Part shown: positions 33,690 to 42,660 of the stretch, one piece after another
Position numbering within the stretch: the first letter of the stretch is position 1
Layout of the letters: each line of letters opens with the position of its first letter
Assembly: GCA_017962145.1 (NCBI GenBank)
Contig: JAGCVX010000038.1
Location: 1 to 64,000, forward strand
Length of the DNA: 64,000 bases
Direction of reading: 5' to 3'
From: Clostridiales bacterium
Lineage (GTDB): Bacteria; Bacillota; Clostridia; Saccharofermentanales; Saccharofermentanaceae
The notes under the pieces: generated by a model
What the model was told of the DNA's origin: nothing
The model's database searches: none
Seen by the model: only the letters and a program-made list of their open reading frames with translations
Program-made: the position numbers and the translations under genes

Positions 33690-35375
33690 ATGGCGATCTA
33701 TGAAGAATTTGTAGGAAGAAACAGGGATGATTTCGTTACCCTGGATGATCTTCAGAAAAACTACAAGGTAACCTATCCGAAGACTTTTAATTTTGCATAC
33801 GATGTAATGGATGTCATTGCTGACAGAACACCGGACAAGCCGGCGATCCTCTGGGTCAGCAAGCACAACGAAGAAAAGCGCTTCACATTCGGTGATGTGA
33901 AGAAATATTCCAACATGACGGCGAACTTTTTCAAGAGCCAGGGCATCAAGAAGGGCGACCGCGTTCTTCTGGTACTCAAGCGCGGATACCAGTTCTGGTT
34001 CTCCGTTCTGGCACTTCACAAGATCGGTGCCGTTACTGTTATGGCTACAAACCAGTTGATGGCAAAAGATTACGTATACCGTGTCAACAGCGCACACATC
34101 AAGATGGCCGTTATCACAGGTGATGACGACTGCACTGAGCGTTTTGACGAAGATATGGACCAGTATGATCACGAGGTCATCCGCTGCGTCACATGGGGCA
34201 AGCAGAAGGAAGGCTGGATCGATTTTGATGCCGAGGTCGCCAAGCAGAGCGATGAGTGGACACGTCCGACCGGTGAGGAAGGAACGATCGTTACCGACCC
34301 GATGCTTATGTGCTTCAGCTCCGGTACGACCGGTTATCCGAAGATGGTTCTTCACGACCATACTCTCCCGCTGGGTCACCTTTTCACAGGTGTTTTCTGG
34401 CACCGCGTAGAAGACGGCAAGCTGCATTTCACCATTTCCGATACAGGCTGGATGAAGTGTATGTGGGGTAAGTTCTACGGACAGTGGTTCGGTGAAGCCA
34501 CCCTCTTTATCTACGATTTCGACAAGTTTAACGGCGCGGATATCCTGCAGAAGATCTGTGACTACAAGATCACGACGTTCTGCGCTCCGCCGACCATGTA
34601 CCGCTTCATGATCAAGGAAAGCTTCGAGGGCTACGATTTTTCTCACCTCAAGCACTGCTGTACGGCAGGTGAAGCTTTGAACCCTGAAGTGTACAACCAG
34701 TGGCTCAAGAATACAGGCTGCAAGATCTACGAAGGTTTCGGCCAGTCCGAGACATCCGTTGTCTGCGGTACATATTTCCCGTGGGTTCTCCCGAGAACCG
34801 GTTCCATGGGTTATCCGGTACCGGGTTTCCACGTTGCGGTTGTGGATCCGGACGGAAATGAATGCCCGACCGGTGTCACAGGTGAGATCTGCATCAGAAC
34901 TTCTGAAGAGTACGGCGGACGTCCGGTCGGACTTCTCCTTCGCTACGACGATAACCCGGAAGCGATGGAAAAGGCATGGCATGACGGTCTCTACCATACC
35001 GGTGATACGGCTTATAGAGACGAGCTCGGCTTCCTGTGGTATGTCGGCCGTGTGGACGATGTTATCAAGAGTTCCGGTTACCGTATCGGACCTTTCGAGG
35101 TTGAAAGTGCCCTGATGGAGCATCCTTCCGTACTCGAGTGCGCTGTCACAGGCGTGCCGGATCCGGTAAGAGGCTTTGCCGTTAAGGCTACGATCGTTCT
35201 GGCGAAGGGCTATACTCCGTCGGAAGAACTGACAAAGACTCTGCAGAACCACGTAAAGAAGACTACTGCACCATATAAATACCCGCGTGTCGTCGAATAC
35301 GTCGATGAACTTCCTAAGACAACAAGCGGCAAGATCAAGCGTGCGGATATTAGAAAAAGAGATAGCCAGAAATAA
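33690..35375 (+). CDS. AMP-forming acyl-CoA synthetase (acetyl/medium-chain type)
   Basis: Activates a carboxylic acid with ATP to acyl-AMP, then forms acyl-CoA. The 561-residue protein has the AMP-binding P-loop CFSSGTTGYPKM, YEGFGQSE (A5), the hinge GRVDDVIKSSGYRIGPFEVE (A8) and the catalytic lysine in TTSGKIKR (A10). The length fits the acetyl-CoA/medium-chain group rather than classic Acs (about 650). The exact acid cannot be read from the motifs. The upstream XRE-cupin protein is a likely regulator. Confidence 0.92.
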   Translation: MAIYEEFVGRNRDDFVTLDDLQKNYKVTYPKTFNFAYDVMDVIADRTPDKPAILWVSKHNEEKRFTFGDVKKYSNMTANFFKSQGIKKGDRVLLVLKRGYQFWFSVLALHKIGAVTVMATNQLMAKDYVYRVNSAHIKMAVITGDDDCTERFDEDMDQYDHEVIRCVTWGKQKEGWIDFDAEVAKQSDEWTRPTGEEGTIVTDPMLMCFSSGTTGYPKMVLHDHTLPLGHLFTGVFWHRVEDGKLHFTISDTGWMKCMWGKFYGQWFGEATLFIYDFDKFNGADILQKICDYKITTFCAPPTMYRFMIKESFEGYDFSHLKHCCTAGEALNPEVYNQWLKNTGCKIYEGFGQSETSVVCGTYFPWVLPRTGSMGYPVPGFHVAVVDPDGNECPTGVTGEICIRTSEEYGGRPVGLLLRYDDNPEAMEKAWHDGLYHTGDTAYRDELGFLWYVGRVDDVIKSSGYRIGPFEVESALMEHPSVLECAVTGVPDPVRGFAVKATIVLAKGYTPSEELTKTLQNHVKKTTAPYKYPRVVEYVDELPKTTSGKIKRADIRKRDSQK

Positions 35376-35385
35376 GGATTTGTAT

Positions 35386-35391
35386 TATAAT
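35386..35391 (+). promoter_or_regulatory. Possible -10 element before the valS leader
   Basis: A perfect TATAAT lies 10 nt after the acyl-CoA synthetase stop codon. The matching -35 is weak (TAGCCA, 17 nt upstream). If used, the transcript would begin just ahead of the hairpin at 35403-35447. Confidence 0.4.
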
Positions 35392-35402
35392 ATACGTTTA
35401 GG

Positions 35403-35450
35403 AAACGCTTCTTGCTTTCCCGCTTAGATGGCAGGCCGGAAGCGTTTTTT
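35403..35450 (+). terminator. Intrinsic terminator between acyl-CoA synthetase and valS
   Basis: AAACGCTTC (35403-35411) pairs with GAAGCGTTT (35439-35447), followed by a six-T run and ATTT. It ends the upstream operon, or may act as an attenuator of valS if the promoter at 35386 is used. Confidence 0.75.
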
Positions 35451-35472
35451 ATTTGAATATCGGAGGGATAAG

Positions 35473-38130
35473 ATGGGACGTACAGACAATATCAATAAGG
35501 CTTTTGATCCAAAAGAAGCAGAAAGCAGACTCTATTCTGAATGGGTAGAGAAAGGATACTTCAAGCCTGTCGTCAATCCTTCGAAAGAATCTTTTTGTAT
35601 TGTAATGCCGCCGCCGAACATCACGGGACAGCTCCACATGGGTCATGCCCTGGACAATACACTTCAGGATATCCTGGTTCGTTATAAGAGAATGCAGGGT
35701 TTTGAGACTCTTTGGGTTCCGGGCACCGACCATGCGTCTATCGCAACAGAGGCAAGAATCGTTGCGACGATGAGAGAAGAGGGTCTGACCAAGGACGATC
35801 TCGGTCGTGACAAGTTCCTCGAGCGTGCCTGGGAGTGGAAGAACCAGTATGGCGGAAGAATCGTAGAACAGCTTAAGAAGATGGGTTCTTCCTGTGACTG
35901 GTCCCACGAGCGTTTCACCATGGATGAAGGCTGCTCGGAAGCCGTAAAAGAAGTATTCATCAAGTACTATAACGAAGGACTGATCTATCGTGGTGAGCGC
36001 ATCATCAACTGGTGCCCGCACTGCCTGACGTCCATTTCCAACGCGGAAGTTAACTACGAAGACCAGCAGGGTTCCTTCTGGCATCTGCGTTATCCTTTCG
36101 AGGATGGCAGCGGTTACCTCGAACTGGCAACCACACGTCCGGAAACTCTCCTTGGCGATACCGCTGTTGCCGTAAACCCGAAAGATGAGCGTTATAAGGA
36201 CGTTGTCGGTAAGATGCTGGTACTGCCGCTCGTTGGCAGAAAGATCCCGGTCGTTGCCGACAGCTATGTTGATATCGAGTTCGGTACCGGTGTTGTTAAG
36301 ATCACACCGGCTCATGACCCGAACGACTTCGAAGTCGGACTTCGTCATAACCTTGAAGTGATCACTGTCCTCACTGAGGATGCCAAGATCACGGAGGATT
36401 ATCCGAAGTATGCCGGCATGGATCGTTATGAAGCAAGAAAAGAGATCGTTAAGGATCTCGAAGAGGGCGGTTACCTGATCAAGGTTGAGCCTCATGCCCA
36501 TAACGTTGGTACCTGCTATCGCTGCGGTACAACAGTTGAGCCGCGTGTATCCCTGCAGTGGTTCGTTAAGATGAAGACTCTGGCTGAGCCGGCGATCGAA
36601 GCGGTTCGTTCCGGTAAGACCAAGTTCGTTCCGGAAAGATTCGAGAAGAACTACTTCAACTGGATGGAGGATATCCGTGACTGGTGTATCTCCCGTCAGC
36701 TGTGGTGGGGTCACAGAATCCCGGCATTCTACTGCGATGACTGCGGTGAGCTGGTAGTAACCAAAGAAGACAGTGCAGTCTGCCCGAAGTGCGGAAAGCC
36801 GATGCGTCAGGATCCGGATACTCTCGATACCTGGTTCTCTTCGGCACTGTGGCCGTTCTCTACTCTGGGCTGGCCGGAAGAAACAGCTGACCTGAAGCGC
36901 TACTATCCGACAAATACACTCGTTACCGGTTACGACATCATCACATTCTGGGTTTCCCGTATGATCGTTGCCGGCTGCGCACACATGAAGCAGACACCTT
37001 TCGATACGGTTCTGATCCACGGTCTGGTTCGTGACTCCCAGGGCAGAAAGATGAGTAAGTCTCTGGGTAACGGTATCGATCCGCTCGAGATCATCGACCA
37101 GTTCGGTGCCGATGCACTCCGTTATGCACTGGTTACCGGTAATGCTCCGGGTAATGACCAGCGTTTCCAGCAGGATAAGATCGAAGCCGGCAGAAACTTC
37201 GGCAACAAGATCTGGAACGCGATGCGTTTCGTACTGATGAACTGTGAAGAGGATCTTTCCTTTGACGATGTGGATCCTTCCAAGTACACACTGGAAGATA
37301 AGTGGATCCTGTCCCGTATGAATCAGGTCATCAAGGAAGTTACCGATAACTTCAACAACTACGAGTTCGGTGTTGCGCTTTCCAAGATCAATTCCTTCAT
37401 CTGGGAAGAGTACTGCGACTGGTATATCGAGATCGCCAAGTCCCGTCTCTTCGATAAGGAGTGCGCTTCGAGAAAAGAAGCCCAGTACATCTTAAACGAT
37501 GTCCTCGGCAGATCCATGAAGCTCCTGCACCCGTTCATGCCTTTCCTGACTGAAGAAGTCTACAGATACCTGGTACTGACCGAAAAGAGTGATTCCATCA
37601 TGATCTCTGACTGGCCGCAGTACCGTGACAACGAGGTATTCCCGGAAGAAGAAAAGAAGATGGAGATCCTTATGGATGCCATCCGCTCCATCCGTAACGT
37701 AAGAACGGATATGGGCGTTGTTCCGTCCCGCAAGGTCGGTATCATCCTCGTTTCTTCCGACGCGAAGATCCGCGATATGTTCGTGGACGGCAAGGCGTTC
37801 CTCGAGCGTCTGGCCAACGTATCTGATGTACAGACTCAGGAAGACAAGCAGGGCATTCCGGATACGGCAGTGGCTTGCGTGTTTGCAGCTGGTGAGATCT
37901 ACATCCCGCTTGAGGATCTGATCGATATTGACAAGGAACTGGAACGTCTCGGCAAAGAGAAGGAGCGTCTGGAAGGTGAGATGAAGCGTGTTAACGGTAA
38001 GCTCGCCAACGAAGAGTTTGTCAGAAAAGCTCCGGAGAAAGTTATTGCCGCTGAACGTGAAAAGCAGGTCAAGTATCAGGAGATGCTGGACAATGTTACT
38101 ACCAGAATCCAGTCACTTCAGAAAAAGTAA
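35473..38130 (+). CDS. valS: Valyl-tRNA synthetase
   Basis: Class I synthetase charging tRNA-Val. 885 residues with HMGH (55-58, HIGH motif), the editing domain, KMSKS within GRKMSKSLGNGIDP, the anticodon-binding domain and the C-terminal coiled coil (ELERLGKEKERLEGEMKRV). I place the start at ATG 35473 behind GGAGGG; the open frame extends upstream to 35428, but those codons fall in the terminator. No T-box leader was found. Confidence 0.97.
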   Translation: MGRTDNINKAFDPKEAESRLYSEWVEKGYFKPVVNPSKESFCIVMPPPNITGQLHMGHALDNTLQDILVRYKRMQGFETLWVPGTDHASIATEARIVATMREEGLTKDDLGRDKFLERAWEWKNQYGGRIVEQLKKMGSSCDWSHERFTMDEGCSEAVKEVFIKYYNEGLIYRGERIINWCPHCLTSISNAEVNYEDQQGSFWHLRYPFEDGSGYLELATTRPETLLGDTAVAVNPKDERYKDVVGKMLVLPLVGRKIPVVADSYVDIEFGTGVVKITPAHDPNDFEVGLRHNLEVITVLTEDAKITEDYPKYAGMDRYEARKEIVKDLEEGGYLIKVEPHAHNVGTCYRCGTTVEPRVSLQWFVKMKTLAEPAIEAVRSGKTKFVPERFEKNYFNWMEDIRDWCISRQLWWGHRIPAFYCDDCGELVVTKEDSAVCPKCGKPMRQDPDTLDTWFSSALWPFSTLGWPEETADLKRYYPTNTLVTGYDIITFWVSRMIVAGCAHMKQTPFDTVLIHGLVRDSQGRKMSKSLGNGIDPLEIIDQFGADALRYALVTGNAPGNDQRFQQDKIEAGRNFGNKIWNAMRFVLMNCEEDLSFDDVDPSKYTLEDKWILSRMNQVIKEVTDNFNNYEFGVALSKINSFIWEEYCDWYIEIAKSRLFDKECASRKEAQYILNDVLGRSMKLLHPFMPFLTEEVYRYLVLTEKSDSIMISDWPQYRDNEVFPEEEKKMEILMDAIRSIRNVRTDMGVVPSRKVGIILVSSDAKIRDMFVDGKAFLERLANVSDVQTQEDKQGIPDTAVACVFAAGEIYIPLEDLIDIDKELERLGKEKERLEGEMKRVNGKLANEEFVRKAPEKVIAAEREKQVKYQEMLDNVTTRIQSLQKK

Positions 38131-38153
38131 AAATTTCACGGAGGGTTATGTAA

Positions 38154-38963
38154 ATGAGCGAAACGAAAGAAAAAGTGATCGCCGCAGAAGTTTCCGCAGA
38201 AGATCTTGCTAAACTTCCGAAGGATACAGTTCACTGTTTCCCGGCATCGAAGACACAGATCTTAAGAAGAAGAATCATTACTCTGGTTATCATCGCACTC
38301 GTTGGTGCGGCGATGGGTTACCTTTTGAGCGGTAAAACAGATCCGGGCATCCTGCTCTGGTTGGTATCCAGCGCGATTGTTGTCGTATGCGCGGTTGTTT
38401 TTATCCACACATTTGTTATTGCCAAGTATCGTGTTGCGATGGATTATCAGAAGAATGAGGTCGTTCTCCGCTATATGTTCAGCAAGATCACGATCCCGTT
38501 CGATTCTTTTGACGCAAGAGACGGTGAGCCGGATCGCGCAACAGCAATCATCAAGAACTCTTCGCTCGGTGCCAACATGGCCAAGGTCGGCTACCTGATC
38601 CTGGATAATGTTTATGAAGAAGTTTGCTACCAGACATCTTCCAAGGATCTGGCAACTCAGGAAGACTTCGATCTTCTCTGCAAGGAAGCCAAGCAGGTCG
38701 CATCGGTCTATAAGGCAAAGGAAAAGTATGATGCTCTGAAGACTGACGACGATGATACCGCAAAGCCGGAAAGCAAGGCTGAAGACGATATTTCCGCACT
38801 GGTCAACGATGTTATGGCTGAGGAAAAGACCGCAAAAGAAGAGGCAGAGGCAGCTGTAAAAGAAGAGGCCAAAGCTGAGCTTGAAGAAGCGAAAGAAGCT
38901 GTAGAAGATGCGGTTTCTGAGGTCAAAGAGGCTGTGGAGGAATCCAAGGACTCTCAAGATTAA
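38154..38963 (+). CDS. Membrane protein with charged, alanine-rich C-terminal tail
   Basis: A 269-residue protein: cytoplasmic N-terminus, two membrane segments (41-59 and about 66-90), a PH-like beta region (AKYRVAMDYQKNEVVLRYMF ... IPFDSFDAR) and a last 60 residues almost wholly Glu, Ala, Lys and Val, likely a long helix or coiled coil. The layout recalls bacterial PH-domain membrane proteins, but I cannot name it. It follows valS by 23 nt behind GGAGG. Confidence 0.8.
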   Translation: MSETKEKVIAAEVSAEDLAKLPKDTVHCFPASKTQILRRRIITLVIIALVGAAMGYLLSGKTDPGILLWLVSSAIVVVCAVVFIHTFVIAKYRVAMDYQKNEVVLRYMFSKITIPFDSFDARDGEPDRATAIIKNSSLGANMAKVGYLILDNVYEEVCYQTSSKDLATQEDFDLLCKEAKQVASVYKAKEKYDALKTDDDDTAKPESKAEDDISALVNDVMAEEKTAKEEAEAAVKEEAKAELEEAKEAVEDAVSEVKEAVEESKDSQD

Positions 38964-38992
38964 GTGATATTAATAGGGTTTTCGATTTTTCA

Positions 38993-39021
38993 TTGACGAA
39001 ATACCCTGTTCACTTTACAAT
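38993..39021 (+). promoter_or_regulatory. Promoter of fructose-bisphosphate aldolase
   Basis: TTGACG (38993-38998) and TACAAT (39016-39021) with 17-nt spacing, 60 nt before the start codon. A hairpin of GGGT/ACCC and TTTCG/CGAAA overlaps the -35 region. Confidence 0.85.
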
Positions 39022-39083
39022 AACCTATGGTGTAAATAAATAATTTGCATGGCAAAACAATATATATAAAGGAGAGATTGAAT

Positions 39084-40052
39084 ATGTCATTAGTAACAAC
39101 TACTGAAATGTTTAAGAAGGCATATGACGGCGGTTATGCTGTTGGTGCTTTTAACGTAAACAACATGGAGATCGTTCAGGGTATCACAGAGGCTGCAGGC
39201 GAACTGAAGAGCCCGGTTATTCTCCAGGTTAGTAAGGGTGCTCGCGCTTATGCGAACCACACATACCTCGTAAAGCTGGTTGAGGCTGCTGTAGCTGAGA
39301 ATCCGGATATCCCGATCGCTCTGCACCTGGACCACGGTGATTCCTTCGAGCTCTGCAAGTCCTGCATCGACGGTGGTTTTACTTCCGTTATGATCGATGC
39401 TTCCTCCAAGTCTTTCGAGGATAACATCGCTCTTACAAAGCAGGTTGTTGAGTATGCTCACGCTCACGGCGTTGTTGTTGAGGCTGAGCTTGGTACTCTC
39501 GCCGGTATCGAGGATGAAGTAGTTGTAGAGGCTGGTCATGAGTCTTACACACGTCCGGAAGAAGTTGAAGAGTTCGTATCCAGAACAGGTTGTGACTCTC
39601 TGGCTATCGCTATCGGTACTTCCCACGGCGCTTACAAGTTCACTGCTGATCAGTGCACAAGAAACGAAGAGGGTATCCTCGTTCCGCCGCCGCTCCGCTT
39701 CGACGTTCTCGAAGAGTGCATGAAGAAGCTCCCGGGCTTCCCGATCGTACTGCACGGTTCTTCTTCCGTACCGCAGGAGTTCGTAAAGATGGTTAACCAG
39801 TATGGCGGTAACATGCCGGATGCAGTTGGTATTCCGGAGGAGCAGCTCCGTAAGGCAGCTACTCTCGCAGTCTGCAAGATCAACATCGACTCCGATATCC
39901 GTCTTGCTATGACAGGTAACATCCGTAAGTACTTTGCTGAGCATCCGGATCACTTCGATCCTCGTCAATACCTCAAGCCGGCTCGCCAGGCTGTTAAGGA
40001 TATGGTTGCTCATAAGATCAAGAACGTTCTCGGTTCTGACGGTAAGGCTTAA
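39084..40052 (+). CDS. fba: Class II fructose-bisphosphate aldolase
   Basis: Zinc-dependent glycolytic aldolase that splits fructose 1,6-bisphosphate. The 322-residue protein starts LVTTTEMFKKAYDGGYAVGAFNVNN, has LHLDHGDSF with zinc ligand and catalytic aspartate, EAELGTLAGIED, and the phosphate/zinc region LHGSSSVPQ. Strong codon bias towards common codons suggests high expression. The start follows AAGGAGA; an upstream in-frame start at 39045 lies near the promoter and is unlikely. Confidence 0.96.
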   Translation: MSLVTTTEMFKKAYDGGYAVGAFNVNNMEIVQGITEAAGELKSPVILQVSKGARAYANHTYLVKLVEAAVAENPDIPIALHLDHGDSFELCKSCIDGGFTSVMIDASSKSFEDNIALTKQVVEYAHAHGVVVEAELGTLAGIEDEVVVEAGHESYTRPEEVEEFVSRTGCDSLAIAIGTSHGAYKFTADQCTRNEEGILVPPPLRFDVLEECMKKLPGFPIVLHGSSSVPQEFVKMVNQYGGNMPDAVGIPEEQLRKAATLAVCKINIDSDIRLAMTGNIRKYFAEHPDHFDPRQYLKPARQAVKDMVAHKIKNVLGSDGKA

Positions 40053-40076
40053 TCTTTCCTTTCAAATTGAGATTAC

Positions 40077-40109
40077 AAGGCTGTCTCCAAAAGGAGGCAG
40101 CCTTTTTTT
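40077..40109 (+). terminator. Intrinsic terminator of fba
   Basis: AAGGCTGTCTCC (40077-40088) pairs with GGAGGCAGCCTT (40093-40104) around AAAA, followed by a seven-T run. Confidence 0.92.
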
Positions 40110-40215
40110 GTTTTCGAGACGAATGACATAAAACTTTTATCTTTACGAAGCGCGCGAATCTCATTAAAATGAATGGGGGAAATCAATGACGTAAGTGATT
40201 GTGGAGAAGGAAACT

Positions 40216-42600
40216 ATGAGAAAAGACACCAGGTTGACAGCGCTTCTTCTTGCGGGAACCATGCTATTTTCGTTGACGGGATGCAAGAAGAAAAAGGAAG
40301 TTCCGAAAGTGGCTCAGACAGTCTCGGATGAGCAGGAGTGGTATAACGTAGAACATGCTACGTTGGAAACCCATTATGAACAGATTCAGGATCTGGATTT
40401 TCAGGTTCTGGACGTGGAGATGGACGGAAGCGTCGCACTCATTACCGGACATGAAGGATTCGATCGCTGGTCGGCGCCTTACGAAACAGAACCCGGTCCG
40501 GTCTTTCGTGAACTTGTTGTCTTCGATATGAGCGGTGTTTCCCGTGCCAGACAGGAAATCGATACGGGTGCGGACTACGAGATGGTTTCTTATGAGAAGC
40601 GTGAATCCTTTCTGTATGTATATCTGAACAGTCCGAGCACGCTTTTGTGTAACGTGGTGACGGTAGATCTGGCTTATCTTCGTATCGTTGAGACGAATCC
40701 CTGGGATGTAGAGCCTTTTACGAAAAACGGCAAAACCTATTTTGAACGTGACATGAAGACACTTCCGGATGGACGTGTGGTTTCTCTGGCGGAGGAGCCT
40801 TCTCGTTCCGGATCCGGCGACACATATGTTGTGCTTCGAAACGAAGGGAAAATAGTTACTTCCCTGGCGCTGGATGACTGCTCGGAGCTGGATACAGACT
40901 GGGATGGAAACATCTGGCTGTTTCAGACCCAGGAGGAAGTGATAGACGGCGTTATGATGACATGGACATCAACTGCTCGTTTTGATCCGGCTTCCAATTC
41001 CGTGACGCCTCTTGGTACCAGCCCGAAGACAAGAACCGATGTAGGCCGCTGTTCGTTCTATAACGGCAAGATGTACTCGGTCAGTGCATTTGGAATCGAT
41101 GCATGTGATACAGCTTCTGGAGGAGATACTTCCAGATACTTCTCTTTTGACAACTGCAATATCGACCGCGTCGCGGCGACCGGCATGACGCTTCTGTCTA
41201 CCCAGCCGGGAGAAATCGTCCTTGCGGGAAGATATCAGCGTGGTAAAAGCGACATGAACCACTACGACGTGATCCGCATTACTAAGGCGGCAACAACGCC
41301 GAATGCAGGAAAAACGATCATTGAGGTCGGTGTTCCCGGACAGCGCATCGATGCCGTGCTTTCCAGAACCCTTTGCGAGTTTAACAGTACACAGAAACCA
41401 TTTTTCGCCGTGCTTCGTTTTTACGATTACGATCTGGATTTCAGCCCTTCCACGGATGAGGAACTGATCCGCCTGGTCGAGACACGTAAGGCGTTCTCGG
41501 ATCAGATCATGCAGGAGATCCGAGACGGAGTGGCTCCGGATGTGATCTGGAACCTGGGAACGAATGAAGAACTCGACATGTCCAATCTGCTTTTGGATCT
41601 GACGCCCTACCTCAGCCGCGCGCCGGAGTTTGAACCGGGCACGATCTTTATGAATATCGTAAAGAACAACAAGCAGGGCGATAAGCAGTACCAGATCCCG
41701 ATGGCATACGAACTGTGCGGCATCCGAGCGACGGAAGCAGATCAGCCGCAGAACCAAAGAGGGTATACGATTGAAGAGTTTGAGGAGAAGACCTGGAGCG
41801 ACGGCTCGGATACGAGTTTTTTCAGTACGGGCAGAAGCCGTCTGGTCGTTTTCGGGGAACTGTTCTCCTATATCGAAAACAGCATGATCGACCGCACGCA
41901 GAATGTCGCGAATTTTGACTGTGAAGAACTGCGCGAACTGGCACAGTTCTGTAAGGATAACTTCCCGGCCGAAGGTGTGATGCCTCAGGAGATCCCGGTG
42001 AAGTATTCGGGAGCGCAGTCAAAGGAAAAACTGACACTGATTCCCGCACTTTCTGATCTAAATGCACCGGCAAGGATCGTGATGAATCATTTTTCCGATA
42101 CCAAGTATATGAATGACACGACGGTCTACGGACTTGCAAGTAACGGAAGCGGTCCTGCGGCAAGAGTTCTGGTCAGCGGTTCCGTTCCGGTTTCGGCTCT
42201 TAATCCGGAAGCCTCGTGGATCTTTATCCGTACGGCACTGTCCGCAGAAGTGCAGTCTGCATTTGTCGGCGACGGCGTGATCGAACAGGCTCTGCCTGTT
42301 AACCGTATGGTGCTTTTGGAATATTCAGAAGGCAGGATCAAGGACGATGACATCCTGGCCGCGATCTTAAGCAGCAGTCCGCCGCAGGTCGCATACGATT
42401 TTGACCCGCTGACACTGACTGAATATGCGGTTTTCATCCAGAGTATCGAGGATACGGATACGAATCTGCGTTATAACGACAGCCACTATATCATCGTGCT
42501 CAAGGAGATGCAGAAATATTTTGACGGCGAGGAGTCTTTGGATGATGCGCTCTTCCATATCGACGAGGAGATTCAGAAACTACTGGACGAAGCCTATTAA
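40216..42600 (+). CDS. Lipoprotein with propeller-like N-half and solute-binding-like C-half
   Basis: A 794-residue predicted lipoprotein (signal 1-22, lipobox LTGC, C23). The N-terminal 370 residues have repeated strand patterns of the beta-propeller type (LVVFDMSGV, DTDWDGNIWLF, STARFDPASNSV, EIVLAGRYQ). The C-terminal half reads like an extracellular solute-binding protein: QIMQEIRDGVAPDVIWNLG, LLDLTPYLSRAPE, QYQIPMAYELCGIRA. Solute-binding lipoproteins are normally about 430-550 residues, so this seems a two-domain fusion. No sugar permease gene is near. It is followed by a polysaccharide deacetylase gene. Start set at ATG 40216 behind GGAGAAGG. Confidence 0.8.
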   Translation: MRKDTRLTALLLAGTMLFSLTGCKKKKEVPKVAQTVSDEQEWYNVEHATLETHYEQIQDLDFQVLDVEMDGSVALITGHEGFDRWSAPYETEPGPVFRELVVFDMSGVSRARQEIDTGADYEMVSYEKRESFLYVYLNSPSTLLCNVVTVDLAYLRIVETNPWDVEPFTKNGKTYFERDMKTLPDGRVVSLAEEPSRSGSGDTYVVLRNEGKIVTSLALDDCSELDTDWDGNIWLFQTQEEVIDGVMMTWTSTARFDPASNSVTPLGTSPKTRTDVGRCSFYNGKMYSVSAFGIDACDTASGGDTSRYFSFDNCNIDRVAATGMTLLSTQPGEIVLAGRYQRGKSDMNHYDVIRITKAATTPNAGKTIIEVGVPGQRIDAVLSRTLCEFNSTQKPFFAVLRFYDYDLDFSPSTDEELIRLVETRKAFSDQIMQEIRDGVAPDVIWNLGTNEELDMSNLLLDLTPYLSRAPEFEPGTIFMNIVKNNKQGDKQYQIPMAYELCGIRATEADQPQNQRGYTIEEFEEKTWSDGSDTSFFSTGRSRLVVFGELFSYIENSMIDRTQNVANFDCEELRELAQFCKDNFPAEGVMPQEIPVKYSGAQSKEKLTLIPALSDLNAPARIVMNHFSDTKYMNDTTVYGLASNGSGPAARVLVSGSVPVSALNPEASWIFIRTALSAEVQSAFVGDGVIEQALPVNRMVLLEYSEGRIKDDDILAAILSSSPPQVAYDFDPLTLTEYAVFIQSIEDTDTNLRYNDSHYIIVLKEMQKYFDGEESLDDALFHIDEEIQKLLDEAY

Positions 42601-42660
42601 AAGTGTGTTATAATCGTCGGTGGATAATATTTCTTGCATTCCGGAAGGAGAATTCGTGAT

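Noticed and set aside
33576-35252. Open frame of 558 codons on the minus strand
   Set aside because: Antisense to the acyl-CoA synthetase gene; no ribosome-binding site or domain.
35449-37020. Open frame of 523 codons on the minus strand
   Set aside because: Antisense to valS; product has no recognisable domain.
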